DNA of 64,000 bases from Tricholoma matsutake (lineage: Eukaryota; Basidiomycota; Agaricomycetes; Agaricales; Tricholomataceae): assembly GCA_026075535.2 (NCBI GenBank), contig AP026540.1, forward strand, positions 13,516,001 through 13,580,000, written 5' to 3'. The notes under the pieces were generated by a model. It was not told the origin of the DNA and searched no databases. It saw nothing but the letters and a program-made list of their open reading frames with translations. Positions 45,174 to 56,934 of this stretch are shown here, one piece after another; the stretch's first letter is position 1, and every line of letters begins with the position of its first letter. A program made the position numbers and the translations under genes.

Positions 45174-45640
45174 TCATCACCCTTCCCCCGCTGCCTGCAC
45201 TGATTTGCGTCCCTGTTGTTGGGTTGTCCGTTGTTGGCATCCTCATTGTGGGCACTAGCCCTCCTGGTCATTGTTGTCGCTGGTCCTTGCTACCTCCCAG
45301 CCGCCCCCCCACAGAAGTGGTGGGGGGGCAGGTGGGGCCGGTAGTCGTTGTCATAGTCAAAATCACAGGTTTGTACCTAAAAATATTTGTTAACAAGAAA
45401 ACAAAATGGGAAAAGAACAGAAAAGATACCTATAGCCCAAGAGACATCGATGGCCCTTTTTCGTTCTCCCTCGTTGTTGTCTCCCCATCTTCTCCATCTG
45501 TCCAGGCTGCTCCCCATTTCCACCCCGTGAGCACTTGCTTTCGGCATTGGTTGGGGGTGCTGTGGTGGTCATGGTGGTGTGGTTTTGCTGTTCCTGTCTT
45601 CTCATCATTGTTTGTCAGGCATGGGTGCTTCTTTTTTTCA

Positions 45641-45923
45641 TTGTCGTTATAATACTTTTGCAGTTGGTAGAATTGTCTGGTACATCAAGATATGCGAGTG
45701 TCTTTACAAAACTAATCTAAGTTTACATGCTAAAGGATCTGGGAGCGAACACGATGGGCTGGAATCTGAGAGATGGGATCTGTGATCCGAACAAGTGAGA
45801 AAGAAAAACTGAATTCCAACCTATCGAGCTGAGGGTGAGCTGAGGAATGACTATGGGAACCCAAATGAGAAGCGAGCCCAAAGGTGTGTTGTAGTTGGAC
45901 GAAGACTCACCCGAAGATGCCTA
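45641..45923. other. Spacer beside the DIRS element
   Basis: No gene recognised. This should contain the 3' terminal region of the DIRS-type element, but no split or inverted repeat could be matched by eye. Confidence 0.3.
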
Positions 45924-48900
45924 TCAAGCCTTGGGCCTGCTTCTTCGCTGCTGTTGCTGTGCATCTAGGTTTAGTGGCAGCATATCAATATGTAAAGCCC
46001 CCAAGTAGTCAAGGCAGCGCCAATACTCCAAGAATGCCTGTGATTGCCACCGGCCAAATTTTTTCACCATATCAGGTGGCACTCCCGAGATCAGGTAAAA
46101 AGTAGTGCCCCCGATACGAAAGCAGTGGCCTGTGATTCAAGGATAGCATTTGTTCATCATTTGGAGGATGTGGCTGATTTGTTGGATGAACTTGGACCTT
46201 GTGAGCATCACCAGCTTGCCATGGTCATCATGATATGCAGCAATAGGGTGTGATATGTCTAGTCTGTTCTTGATGTAGTGTCTCCAAATGGCGTGAATGG
46301 GGTCTAGTGGCGCCTCCTGACATGGTATCCAGACATCATCCCCCTGAGCCTTCTGGGTTTTTGACCATGGTAGATGGAAGTTACATGCACTGCTCTGTGA
46401 TGTCGATTCTGCAATGTCCAAGAATGTAGCATTGCGGCGAGGGTCGAACTTCTCAAGATTTTGGGTAGGTGGGAGTAGCTCCCCGCTGCGTATCTGGCCA
46501 AAAAAGGATAACAGGCAGATTGCCCAAATGCAGATATCGAGACCAGAAGTCCTGCTAAGTGCTGTGTCAAGATCACTGAGCATCGTAATGGTGATGGGAA
46601 CTCTCTTGGGACAGAATGATGATGCTGGCCTGAGCTCCTTGACTCCTTTTGTGATCTGCCACAAACGAGCCCCCCCTTGCCAACTCAGTCCCCTTCTCTC
46701 ATGCTCCTTCTTGATAGCTGATATCTTCGCCCCGACAATCTTCCCAGCAAATTGCCCAGCGTAAGATGCTGCCCAAGCTATCAAAAGCTCCTCTTGAGCT
46801 GGGAGGGCGTCACTACGTTTGATCCCAAGGCCTTTGCAGAAGTTGAGAAATTCCCACAGTCTGCTCATGTCCTTCCGATGAGTCGAGTCGCTCACTGCTG
46901 CATTTTGGACTTTTTATCCGCTAATTTCTGTAGTGTGGGTGGAATTTACAAAGGAATGTGTAGTGTGTTCGTTTGCGGTGCCAGAATCTGTGAAGTGTAT
47001 GGTTGTGGACGATTGTGATAGAGCACAAGATGCCCACCATGCTGCCGTGCCAGCTGAGGAAGATCATGCCTATGGTGAGCGATGAACTGCGAGGTCCTGA
47101 TAAGAGGCATTGTGAAAAGATGGTGTATGATAACTTGGTGTGGTCATAGTAGAGTGCAGCTCTGTTCTCATCTGTAACGTGATGCCAGTATTGTCACTCA
47201 GCCTAGATTCCTTGGCCTTGACCTCTGTATATATTCTAGCTATACCATTTGTTGATCATGGTAGTCTACTGCATTATGTACAAACCTTGCTAAATGGAAA
47301 GGAGTCTTTGGAGGAAAAGCACACAATGACCTCTACCCCCCTAGAGGGGCCATCTGCAGGGTTCTCCTTTGTAGGTATCCAAACTGTGGAGATCCACAGG
47401 TTGTGGTCCTGTATGAGTCTGACGATTTCCCGCAGGATGGCATTTTGCTGAGTGCCTCGTGACCAGCCCACTTTTAGTGCTCCTACAACCCCTTGGTTAT
47501 CTGAATGCAGAATGATGTGGGTGTTGGAGAATTTTGCAGTAATCAATGTACAGATCGCCAGCTCCACTGCCACCATCTCACCCCACCCAATATCCCACCC
47601 TTCAGAATTCCACCCCTCCTTGAATTGCCATGCCAGCCCCTTTCTGTCGATAATCAGTCCGATGCCCCATCCTGTAGATACGTCCACGAAAAGCTTTGTC
47701 TGGGATGGCTCGGGTGGGCGGATTATTGCCCTCCCTACAAAGTCCTCTCATAAGTGATGCCTCCACCAGCCCACGTCCTCTGCTGCCATTGCAGAGAACT
47801 TATGCCCTGTCCCCTGGGACTGGCTCGCTTTGAAACCGCCCCAAAACTTGTATAACGAGACCATCTGGGAATGTCCCTCCAGCACAACCAAGCAAACGTG
47901 ATTCAGTGTGCCAATCACCTTCTCGGCATGTTTCGAAGTATGAGTGGAGCCCTGCATCCAATTAGCTAGTCATTCCAAGTACTTCACTTTCTTCTTCTCT
48001 GGCAGCTCCACCCTTTTCACCACCAGGTCCCACCAAAAACCAATGTACATGAAAGCTGTTGCGAAGTCAACAAACTTTGCTGGGGCCCAAGGCCAGCCCA
48101 GCTCCTCCGCAATGTTCCAGATGAGTTCAGCTGTGTAAGAATATCGATAGGATCTATCAGGTAGGTGGTGAGAAGGGTAGCATAGGAAGATGAAGTCATC
48201 TACCCACTTTATGACTGCCTCAACACCCTGACTGAGAAGTATTTGGACCATGGCATCCACTACTCTACCAAATATCCCCAGTGATGGTGATGCACCAAAG
48301 TTCAGAACATGGTCGAGGTGGATTAGTCCTTTTATCATTATGGCCAGGAAGCGACATGCTGAAGGGTGTGTGGGAATGTTTTGGAAGGCAGCATTGACAT
48401 TGAATATGGCCACTTGCGCTCCCTCAGGTGCGTCAGCCACTAAGAGATAGCATTCAGAGAAAGAACTCCATGTGCACTGGAATTTTGTAGAGTTGACGAT
48501 TGTGTTAATAGAGGTTTTTGTGGGGTCGATAATGATTCTGCTGGTTGATTCAAATGAGGATGCTTCAAGATCAATACAGTGTCTATTTTTTGGATAAGAG
48601 TGGTTTATGACAACACGGCGTTTACTGTTGCCCTGGTCGATGACTGCAAGAGGAGCTGTGCGAAAATGTCCAATCAAAGAAAAAAGAGTATCTGGGTCAT
48701 AGCCATGCAACATTCTGCCAAGTTCAATCTCTTCAGCATACTTTGCAATAACAAATGCTTCATCCTCTTCAGACATGTAATGGTTCGGGGGAATGGATGT
48801 GCACAATAACGAAAATTGTTCCAAGCCACAGTAAAAACCCTCACAGAGGCCTACTGGAATGTCACAAAACTCCCCCAGGACGCCTGCATCCTCCAGAGCG

Positions 48901-49265
48901 CGATCCCAAGCATTGGGCTTGAGTTTGGTGATAATTGGGAAGATGTCGTCAGGTGCTGCATTTGTCGGATCCATGGGTGAGGTCACCACACAGGGAGCAA
49001 GAGTGGCTGAAATTGCAGATGGGTCTTTTACAGCCGATTGGGCCAGAGTTGAAGGCGATACAGACAATCTGGCCACTGAGTGCTTTGTCAACCCATTTCC
49101 CATGCTCGCCAAGGACCAATCATTTTGCACTGCCTTGGTGGTCTCTGTGGGAATGGGACCCTGTGCAGAGATAACATTTGATGGCCAAAAAGGACGAGCA
49201 AAAGGACGATGGAAAATACTGCTGATGCCCTCCCCCATGACTGAAATATTGCTGGACTCCGCCAT
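45924..49265 (-). pseudogene. DIRS/Ngaro-type pol (RT, RNase H, tyrosine recombinase)
   Basis: One frame of 1114 codons with point stops only and no frameshift. RT at 49265-47970: FPIITKLKPNAWDRAL, motif A reads FNVNAAFQNIP (catalytic Asp replaced by Asn), motif C KWVDDFIFL. RNase H at about 47720-47300: KLFVDVSTGWGIGL, ILHSDNQGVVGAL, ENPADGPSRG. Tyrosine recombinase 46895-45924: LSFFGQIRSGELL (Arg), HLPWSKTQKAQG (Lys), HCFRIGGTTF (HxxR), FLEYWR (nucleophile Tyr). This order defines tyrosine-recombinase retrotransposons, which integrate without an integrase. TGA stops (47970, 47748, 46137) precede residues where Arg fits; TAA at 47274. No longer active. Confidence 0.92.
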
Positions 49266-51848
49266 ATGCTGCTAGCCCTCTACCTTGTGCCCCAGCATAG
49301 CCGTTACCCCCTGCAAAGTAGCTGCCTCCTGCAAAAGCACCACACCCCATCAATCCACTGCCTCCTGCCTGACTCCTGGTGCCCAGTGGGCTGCCCGCTT
49401 GTTTCAAGTGCTCAAGAACCAAAGGCAGGAGATTCTTCATCTTGTACTTATGAAAGATGCCCTCGTCAAATATCAAACCATACAAGTCACTTCTCTGACC
49501 AACCCACGAGGTGTAGGTCTCAATGATGTAGCCTCTATATTAAGGCCAGTCAAGCATGAAATCGGGTCTAGCTGTGATTGTACTGAAGAAATCTGAAAAC
49601 ATTGTTGCACATTGCAACACCTTGAGAGTATTAGCTTTGCTTTCCTCCCCCAAAACTAGATGGTTGTGAATGCCCTGAACAAAGTTCTCCCGTATCTCCA
49701 TTGTAGCCGTGGCAGCAGCCCCCGCAGCAGAGCCCACAGCCAGAGTCCGGCATCTCCCTTAGCGGTCACATGACCTCATAGACAGACACGCGCTTGTTGT
49801 AGACAGAAAGAATCCAAGCTTGTCCGCATCCTTTCCAACTCACGTCTAGTAGTAGACGCGAGCCCTGTCCGAACCGTCTCGTCTAGTAGTAGATGAGACC
49901 CTGAGAGACCACATGGCTCCACTGTGAAGGCATCTGTCATGAGGTAATGGTCCCTCATGGCTGTCAGTGTTTTTTGCTTCAGCTTGATTTCGCCTCTCTT
50001 GTTTAGACCGATCTCCGTATCGAAGAGGTCAGTAGCCCTGGTAGTGTTTGAACAGGCTTTGTGTGTGCACAGCGCCAATGGGATGTAGTTCTTGAAACCA
50101 CTTTTCAACTCCTTTATTACTGTGATCGGGAGCTGGCTTGTGGCATCCATAATTATCTCTGAGAAGCATTCTCCTGGTAGCTGCGGAGGGGCGTTGCTGG
50201 TAATCGTTGGTAATGTGCCCCCCATGCCCAATGCAGCTGCAATCGCAGCCACAAGCTCTGCATTCACTGTTGGCCTGGTTGACAGTGAGCTCGCCATGGG
50301 CAACTGGGCTGGGAAGACCATATGAGACTGTAATCAGACGTCTTGGGCTGGTTGCATCGCTTCCGCAGAACTCTGAGCTGATGCATGCGGTGCATATATG
50401 TGGGCTCGCATGGCTGTATGCGGATTTTCATGATCATCTGCTGCTACAGTGAAGTAAGGGCATGCTGCCATATGATATGCCAACAAGCTGACCTAGGTAT
50501 TTGCGCTTGCAAGCCACAGTGGCTATGTGTTCGCGCATGCGAGCCGCATTGGCTACATGTGGGTCTGTGCCCATAATTGCTGCTGCAATATCATGAGGGT
50601 GTGCTGCCGTGCAAATACTGAGTGAGCTAACCTAGCTGTTCGCGCATGCGAACCACCATGGCAGTGTGGGGACTAATGCAGTCCTGAGTCTCTGCGAGCA
50701 CTTGCTGCTGTGGCAATGTTTGGACTATGCTGCCCCAACTTTATGCATGCCCAAGTAGCATTGGATGATGTGCGTGGTGTATGCAAAGCACCCTGTGGGC
50801 CTCCCACATATTCAGAAAATAATCTCTTGCCTGTACTTGAACCCATAATGTTCACGTTCTGTGTCTTGGGAGAACGGACCCTGTAGATAATGCTGCCCAC
50901 TAACTGAATGGGAGTGAAGCCCACAGGCTGGTACCCCTCTCCTGGCGGTACCAGGCCCTGTGCTGCCAGCCAGGCTGCATCTGCATCACGCATGCAAAAA
51001 ATGTCTGGGCTATGGGGGAGGGGATTGTCAGCTACCGGGCTCAAAACTGGAGTCGTGACTGCTTTCATGTTTCCTTTATCTACCCATGTCAGTGTCCTAT
51101 GTCCAACCACCATTTGTGAAGGAAGCTTTTCCCCCACCACTGTATCCTGCGACCTGGCGCACTGTGCACCCTGTACCACTGCCTCTTGCCATGGAATGAG
51201 CAGGCCATCGCTCTGCGGTTCATCAAAATGAGTAGGCAAAAAATCTGCTGTGGAGGCGTGGTGAGGGGGAGGGTGTATGCGTCCCGAAGCCCCTGGCGCC
51301 TCACTGGTTGCCGACCGCTTCTGACCTATCTTTGCTAGCAGGGCAGTTCTCAAACCTGCCTGGATTACATTGATGTCCTGAGAGCCATCAACCTTTCCAG
51401 CCACATCCATCAAACCGTTGAGTTGCATTGATGCCATCTTGGCCCATTCCACTACTGGTGATAGAAGTTTGTATTGATATCCGACTGATGGCTTCACCCC
51501 TGGTGGTGCCTTGACAAGCTGCGGCCCTGATACAACTGCCTGGGCAGACTTCGCCCTTGCTGAGGCTACTCGAGTCGAGCATCAAACTTCAAATTTTGAT
51601 GACCCATCAAGGGCTCTAACCCTATGTCCCTTGACTCTCCTTGAACCCTCTTCCACCCCGACAGCAACATAGGCATCAGACAAAGATGTGGAGCCTTGTC
51701 TACTATCAGGACTATCTGCTGTCATCCCTGAACATGTGATTTTGCCAATACTGTCTGCTCTCAGCTGTGCTGAACCACTCACCATGGATGCAATATTGAA
51801 AAACTTGGATGAAAGAGACAGATTAGGAACAGCGAGAGAGCAGAACAC
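49120..51848 (-). pseudogene. Gag-like protein of the DIRS-type element
   Basis: Several minus-strand pieces in order: 51848-51582, 51497-50673 (YQYKLLSPVVEWAKMASMQL, DADAAWLAAQGLVPPGEGY, TPIQLVGSIIYRV), 50321-49776 (LPITVIKELKSGFKNYIPLAL, LNKRGEIKLKQKT) and 49737-49120 (NFVQGIHNHL, GLIFDEGIFHKYKM, a Gly/Ala/Tyr-rich stretch and a zinc-knuckle-like CYLCTGSHSHRDH). The last piece overlaps the pol start in another frame. About 350 bp at 50322-50672 with repeated GCGCATGCGAACC motifs interrupts it. It would coat the RNA in the intact element. Confidence 0.65.
50440..50670. repeat. Short imperfect tandem repeat within the gag region
   Basis: Two to three units with GCTGACCTAGGTATTTGCGC / GCTAACCTAGCTGTTCGCGC, then TGCGARCC and a palindromic CGCGCATGCG core (50533, 50641). 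It breaks the gag frame and is probably a later insertion or expansion. Confidence 0.5.
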
Positions 51849-52918
51849 TAGCTATTGTGTGCAGTGGGTGGAGGTTGAGAAAAGCTCGAAGCACCAATCA
51901 CATGACTCGACTGCATCAGAATTCTACTCTGCAAAATGTCTGTACACTACGCTCACACCTCTCTTGTCTACCTCCACTGTTAGAACCTATAAATTATTAT
52001 ATGTTAGTTGAAGCCCAAAAAAAAAAGCAGGAAAAAGAAAACATCGTCTGTGCCTGTTTTGTGTGCGATGCGGCCCATTTCTGTCATTTGCTGGCGAGGT
52101 GGCAGCTATGGGTGCATTGGGTGTGGATGTTTACAAACCGGTGGTGGTAGTGGAGGGAGGAGAGAGGGAGGACAGCAGCGATGGCATCGGCGGCATCAAC
52201 AGGTGGTGATGACCTGGCAGACACGGTTGATGAGTCACGACGTGTCGTGGTTGCATGATGAACACGTGAATTTCCATTTTCGGGAAATGCCGAGGGACTT
52301 AAAAGAAATTTCGAACATAAGTCAAGCAGTCCTTAGGGCTTTAAGGACTTACAAGCTTCTTACTTTATTTGCTGAAATGTCACTTATCCGCTTAATAGAT
52401 TATATCTGCTTGACTGGTCATCAATTTTAAGGAAAAAAGTGTACTTATTTTCCTTAATAAGGCTTAATTTCCTTAATTGGACTCTTAAGCTAAATAAGCT
52501 AAATAAGTCGACCTTTGATTTTGCTGATGCAACTGTGCTCGAAAAGGACTAGCGCGCGATGCGGAGGCGCATCGCACAGAACAGAAGGGTAAGATCGTTG
52601 CAGTAGGCTTTGCTCTGTATTGGCGGTGCACCAACGGGACATACGAATCATGATAGGGCACTGCGCAGCTGCAGTGGCCAAATTTCATACATTTTCACAG
52701 AATATATTTTTGGATGCCAACATATTGATTCTCGTGTCAGTCCGAAATGCAAAATGGAAAATGTATGTCTGCCCAACTTTGAACTACACTAATAATTACA
52801 CCTCATCTACCGACTCACTTTCCACACTACCATGAGCAGCCAAGCTATAGCCAGATATTAGAATTGTTTGTAGCAGGGATATCAGTTGGAGACGCACCTT
52901 TCCTCTAAATCAAGTTTT
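51849..52918. other. Intergenic between DIRS element and phosphotransferase-like gene
   Basis: No convincing gene. An open + frame (52008-52430) begins with a Lys-rich A-run translation and has no domain. TTAAG/CTTAA motifs cluster at 52430-52510. The 3' untranslated region of the minus-strand gene at 52919 should end here. Confidence 0.35.
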
Positions 52919-54257
52919 TCATTGAGCCATGCCATGTAATCGAAGGGAAAGGGTTCCCTCCGGCCAGTGATCGTTGTATTTCTCCAACCAAATTTCAGTG
53001 TTGCCAGCATACTCATTGCAACAGGCATAAAAGAGTGCTCTTAGCTCGATGCCCTGGAGGTGGTGGCGGAACAGCTCTTCGTCCAACTCGGCTAACTTCA
53101 GGCGGAAATGAGCGCGAACCAAGGCGTCTGTGGGGGTCTCCTCGCTGTAATCTCCACGTGCACTTTGGTCGTCAGTCATCAGGAAGCGCTCTGAATCGTC
53201 GTTGAACCACCCTGCAGCAACAGCAGAAAGCCAAGCTGGACGGAAGCCGGCCATCTCCCAGTCAATGATGCCAGTGATCTCCCCCGTACCAGGGTCAATC
53301 AAGATATTACCCTCACTCAGATCACCATGGGCGAAATGAAAAGGCTCTGGGAAGAGGGGGGATACCTCGGATTGTCGATAAAGTGACGCTACGACATCGT
53401 AGACTTCGAGCGTCTTCGCGAAGGCCCATCGATCTAGCTTATTATCTGCTCGAGTTGGAGGATAACCCAGAAAGGCGAACGCCGCCAAAAATTGACGTTC
53501 AGAGTCGAAAGGGCCACAAAGTTGGGGGGGAATCTGGTGTGGATAGCTAAGGAAGGTCAGGTCGTTGACTGGACCAATGGAAAATCCCTCATGGATGATG
53601 GCAGGGACATTCAAACCGCCAAGATGTGACGAGGTACTCGCAGCATAGATAGGATGAGATAGAGCACGAGGGAAAATGCTCTCCTTTTTTAGGCAGCTAA
53701 TAGAATGCTTTCTTCGCATACGGGAAATACTGCCACATTGAGACGCTTTGATTTTGTACAGGGATGACATGACGAGCGCTAAGTCCGTTCCGACGCGGAT
53801 CTTCTGAAGGTAGGTCAGGTTTTCAAAACAATCACCAAGTGGGCGTCCTGGCATATATTGCATGAGAATCCACTCAGCTCCTACTGGATTGTGCGGTGTG
53901 CTACAATAGAGGTAGACCTGTGGGACAGGTATGCGGGTGCAAGCTAAGTGAAAAATGATTCATGTGGTATCGTAGTAGAACATGTCGAACAATACCTCGT
54001 ACAAGTATCATCGATGCAACCTCAGCCTCCGTTTTAGCTGTTTCACGAACAGGCAGTACAACCCGTCCAACAACTTGTTGGTCATTCTCAAGCGTGAACA
54101 AAAATACGCGAGCATATGCACCGCCGCCCATAGGAGTATGGTGACGGCATGGTAAGCGAAAGTGAGCAGAAACGATGTCCTGTAGAGCCGTTAAGTTGGC
54201 GTTGGCTGCTCTCCATAGGCTCTCGTCGGCTGATAAGTTGTGAGAATGACTTATCAT
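52919..54257 (-). CDS. Phosphotransferase (APH)/choline-kinase-like protein
   Basis: The only gene in the window that looks intact and host-like. Two exons, 54257-53996 and 53943-52919, with a 52-nt intron (53944-53995, GTATTG...CTTAG). Spliced length is 1287 nt, 428 residues. The join gives MILVRACTRIPVPQVYLYCS, the usual N-lobe sequence. Kinase-like features: Gly-rich GGGAYARVFLF, VVGRVVLPV (Lys position replaced by Arg), AEWILMQYMPG hinge, HFAHGDLSEGNILID catalytic loop (Brenner's motif) and IIDWEMAGF metal-binding Asp. This protein-kinase-like fold phosphorylates small molecules; the fungal family is large and mostly of unknown substrate, so no substrate is assigned. No signal peptide. 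The ATG at 54257 gives a normal N-terminus. More CpG-rich than the flanking TEs. Confidence 0.88.
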
Positions 54258-55031
54258 GATGTCGTTCGAGAAAAGGTGATTTGATTACAAATTGATAATC
54301 AATTAAGAGTTTGAATTTCCAACGGCGGCATTCCTCGAAGTAAGTCAACTGGATTCTGAAGAGTAGACTACAAGTACGTAGGGTTTTTATACTGTAGTAG
54401 GACTCAGTCATTATAAATAGAAGTCCGTCGGCTAAATCAAACAGGGGTGAAGGCAGTAGCATAGTCGAGGAAAATAAGGAGAGTGATGAATAAATATTAA
54501 ACATGGAAACTCCGTCGGCTACGGCGGCAGGTTACGGTTGCGTTCGTCACAGTATCCCTACTGCGCTACTATTCCACTTTAAGAATCTATCAAGCATAGC
54601 AGAGTGGGCTGCTCACCATTATCACACCGCTCAAGTCTCTCTATTGTCTGTGTTTTGCCGTCCTTATCTGTTGTAGTAAAAGCCTTCCTCACCTGTCTCT
54701 CACACCTCTTCCCCATAAAGACTTGTATCCCCGGGTGTTTGACATCTCCACCGGTGCAAGTCCAATAGTGGTCAGCACAACTAGCTTTAGATTTTGGACA
54801 TGTTTAATATGAGCAGTGGTTGATGGTGACATTCCAGTTAAGCAGCACGTTGTGAAGGAAGATGCGGTTCGAATTGAATTGAGAAGGTTAGTACGTGAAC
54901 CTGCTGATAAGCCAGAATTATATGGGACTCTGAGCATGCTTTCCTTAGTATGCTTTAGACTCAAAGTTTGTGAGTGATAAGGCATGAGGTTTTAGAAAGG
55001 TCCGGTCCGAGTCAACTCGAAGGTGCATCAT
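54258..55031. other. Upstream region of the phosphotransferase-like gene
   Basis: No gene supported. It probably holds the promoter of the minus-strand gene, but no TATA or CCAAT element stood out. Frames here on the minus strand are shadows. Confidence 0.35.
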
Positions 55032-55154
55032 TAGGGTTGTTCATAGTATTTCGGCTCATTTTTTATTTCATTTTCAATCTCATTTTTCAAGAATGGACTT
55101 CAGAATGACTTGAGAATGAACCCGAAAATGATCATTTTTGAAAAATCGAACCCT
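55032..55154. repeat. Small MITE, TAGGGTT ends
   Basis: Starts TAGGGTTGTTCATAG and ends GAACCCTA, with CATTTT/AAAATG motifs throughout. Related to the MITE at 56781-56934 (TAGGGTTGTTCACAG on its minus strand). TAGGG fits the hAT YARNG end rule. Matching target duplications were not found, so the exact right end is uncertain. Confidence 0.45.
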
Positions 55155-55402
55155 ACCCCTCGCTTTTGCAAAAATGATCATTTTCGCTATCATTTTCACA
55201 TTCCATCTTTGTCGTTCTTTCAAACTCCGCTCCGACGCCTGTTGCCATCATCGACATCAATCCCTCTCTCACACCTCCAACGCCATCCACGTCGACTCCA
55301 TGACGCTGCCACTCCCTCCCTCCCTCAACTCTCTCCCGTCAATGCAACCATGTCACTACACTCCCATGCCCATTATAAAGCCTGCACGAGCCGCGAGTGG
55401 CC

Positions 55403-55434
55403 AGCCCAAACGACGGCAACCCGTTGTTTGGGCT
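55403..55434. other. Hairpin, GGCCCAAA type
   Basis: AGCCCAAACGACGG / CCGTTGTTTGGGCT, 13 of 14 positions pair, loop CAAC. Ends 7 bases before the intron donor. Confidence 0.75.
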
Positions 55435-56090
55435 CTTTAAGGTAAAATTTTTTTGTTCGTTTCTTCTTTTTATAAACTAACTAACTGTAATCTTTCATTT
55501 TTAGGATTTATACTACTGGTAACGACAGGCGCCGATGCTGCACAACCCACACCCACACCCGCCTGCGCTACCCCTCCACCCCGTTCAAATTGGATGCGAG
55601 GGGTCTTGGTGAGGCTCAGGGAGACCTGTAGAGTGGCATCCGCCAGGTAAGCACCAGCCAACCCTTCCTTTCGGTGTCATGTCACTGATGCACGGCACCC
55701 ACGGCACTAATAGGAAAATCAACCCAGCACCCGCTGATGACGACTCAACGACACCACCCGTCCCAGCCTCACGAGCAACTGCTCGTGGGGTGGATTGTGG
55801 GTGGGATGACCATGATGGCCGTCCACAGCTGCAGGAACCACGGGGGACGCCAGAACCAGCAAGAACGGCGACAGACGACGCACCACCTGCCCCCAGCCTC
55901 ATGAGCAACTGCTCGTGGGGTGGATCGCGGGTGGAATGACGATAACGCCGCCCGCGGTGAGGGACACGGCACCCACCCCACGCCTATGAGCAACTGCTCG
56001 TAGGGTGCATCGTGGGTGCATCTCGGGTACAACACCAGGCGCATGGAGACAAGGCGGATAAGACGGCACCCCAGCACCCGCCCCCCACCA

Positions 56091-56110
56091 CTGCGAGCCC
56101 TTCCTCGCAG
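56091..56110. other. Hairpin, GAGC/GCTC type
   Basis: Perfect 7-bp stem CTGCGAG / CTCGCAG, loop CCCTTC. Confidence 0.75.
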
Positions 56111-56186
56111 GGGGGATCGGGTGCTAATGGTCCGTCACCACCTCCACGACGACGACGACGACGAGCGCCCAGCACCCACTCCCATG

Positions 56187-56208
56187 CCTACGAGCCACTG
56201 CTCGTAGG
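56187..56208. other. Hairpin, GAGC/GCTC type
   Basis: Perfect 9-bp stem CCTACGAGC / GCTCGTAGG, loop CACT. Confidence 0.8.
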
Positions 56209-56259
56209 ACGGATTGTGGGTGCTGATGAGAACGATGACAGGGGTATAGAGGAGGGATA

Positions 56260-56500
56260 AAGAATGGGAATGGGACGACGACAGAGAGGACGAAATGACG
56301 GGGATGATGGGAAAGGTGGGGGTGGCGAAGCGACAGGGACAACGAAACGAAGGGGACAAAGCAATGACGGGGATGACGGGTCACGGGAAGGTGGGGGTGG
56401 CGAACAACGGGGATAAAGCAATGACGGGGACGACGAAACGATGGGGACGACGGGGACGATGAAATGACGGGGATGACAAAACAACAGGGGCAACGAGGCC
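56260..56500. repeat. GACGGGGA-type degenerate minisatellite
   Basis: Repeated GACGGGGATGACG and GGGACGACGAAACGA blocks, including two copies of GGAAAGGTGGGGGTGGCGAA-like sequence (56308, 56384). CpG-rich. Confidence 0.75.
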
Positions 56501-56780
56501 CCTCATCACTGGGTAAGTCCGGAGACCTGCCATAGCCGTTTTTCTTTTTTAGTTTTATTTGTAAGTAGCACAAAAGAATATATATATTTACTACATAATC
56601 CCCACTGCTCACACCTCGACAACTTGTAAATAAAAGCCTCGAAAGTATGCCAATGGGTGCCTGGTGATCAACTCATGCTAATAATCTTGTGAAGTCCTTT
56701 GAGGTGGAGTTTGAATGTGCCGAGCACTGCCAGAGGTAGGTAAAATGCATTTTTACTTCATTTTCCAGATGTTTGTGTTT

Positions 56781-56934
56781 CAGAGTGTTCACAGTAGCCA
56801 TTTTTCGCTCAATTTTTCACATCATTTTTCTGTCCATTCTGATCATTCTTCTGCCAAACACCCGAAAATGATACAAAAATGAAGCTGAAAATGAGCCGAA
56901 AATGGCCCAAAAATGGCTGCTGTGAACAACCCTA
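56781..56934. repeat. Small MITE, TGTTCACAG ends
   Basis: Left side GTGTTCACAGTAGCCATTTTT and right side AAAAATGGCTGCTGTGAACA then ACCCTA are inverted copies. About 154 bp, AT-rich, non-coding. The left outer bases (TCAGAG) no longer match the right end (CCCTA), and no target duplication could be confirmed. Confidence 0.6.

Larger units (their letters stand above)
44805..45640 (-). mobile_element. Inverted cluster of hairpin/intron units
   Basis: Same architecture as 55.4-56.2 kb and 59.1-59.8 kb, read on the minus strand. Two intron-like segments: 45377-45429 (GTATCT, TTAAC, TTTTTAG) and 45074-45136 (GTAATT, TTTAAC, TTCTAG). A GGGGC-CAAACAACG hairpin precedes the second (45139-45173). A GAGC-type hairpin with a changed stem (CCACAAGC / GCTTGTGG, 45001-45020) and C/G-run hairpins (44806-44833, 45307-45333) follow. 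No terminal repeat was found. Confidence 0.55.
55155..56780. mobile_element. CpG-rich hairpin/intron unit array
   Basis: Best-preserved copy of the hairpin/intron architecture. A TA-poor Thr/Pro-coding stretch, a GGCCCAAA-type hairpin (55403-55434), an intron-like segment 55442-55504 (GTAAAA, ACTAACTAAC, TTTTTAG), ACCCCTC...GAGGGGT arms (55572-55607), then five GAGC-type hairpins (about 55771, 55905, 55984, 56091, 56187). CpG is frequent here while other copies have TG or CA. No transposase and no terminal TAGTG repeat were found. Confidence 0.6.

Noticed and set aside
56124..56612. 162-codon minus-strand Ser/Pro/His-rich frame
   Set aside because: Translation of the GACGGGGA minisatellite and hairpin repeats.
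55032..56934. One 1.9-kb TIR element bounded by the two TAGGGTTGTTCA ends
   Set aside because: The flanking 8-mers (TGCATCAT and TTGATATG) do not match, and each end has its own nearby inverted partner, so two small MITEs fit better.
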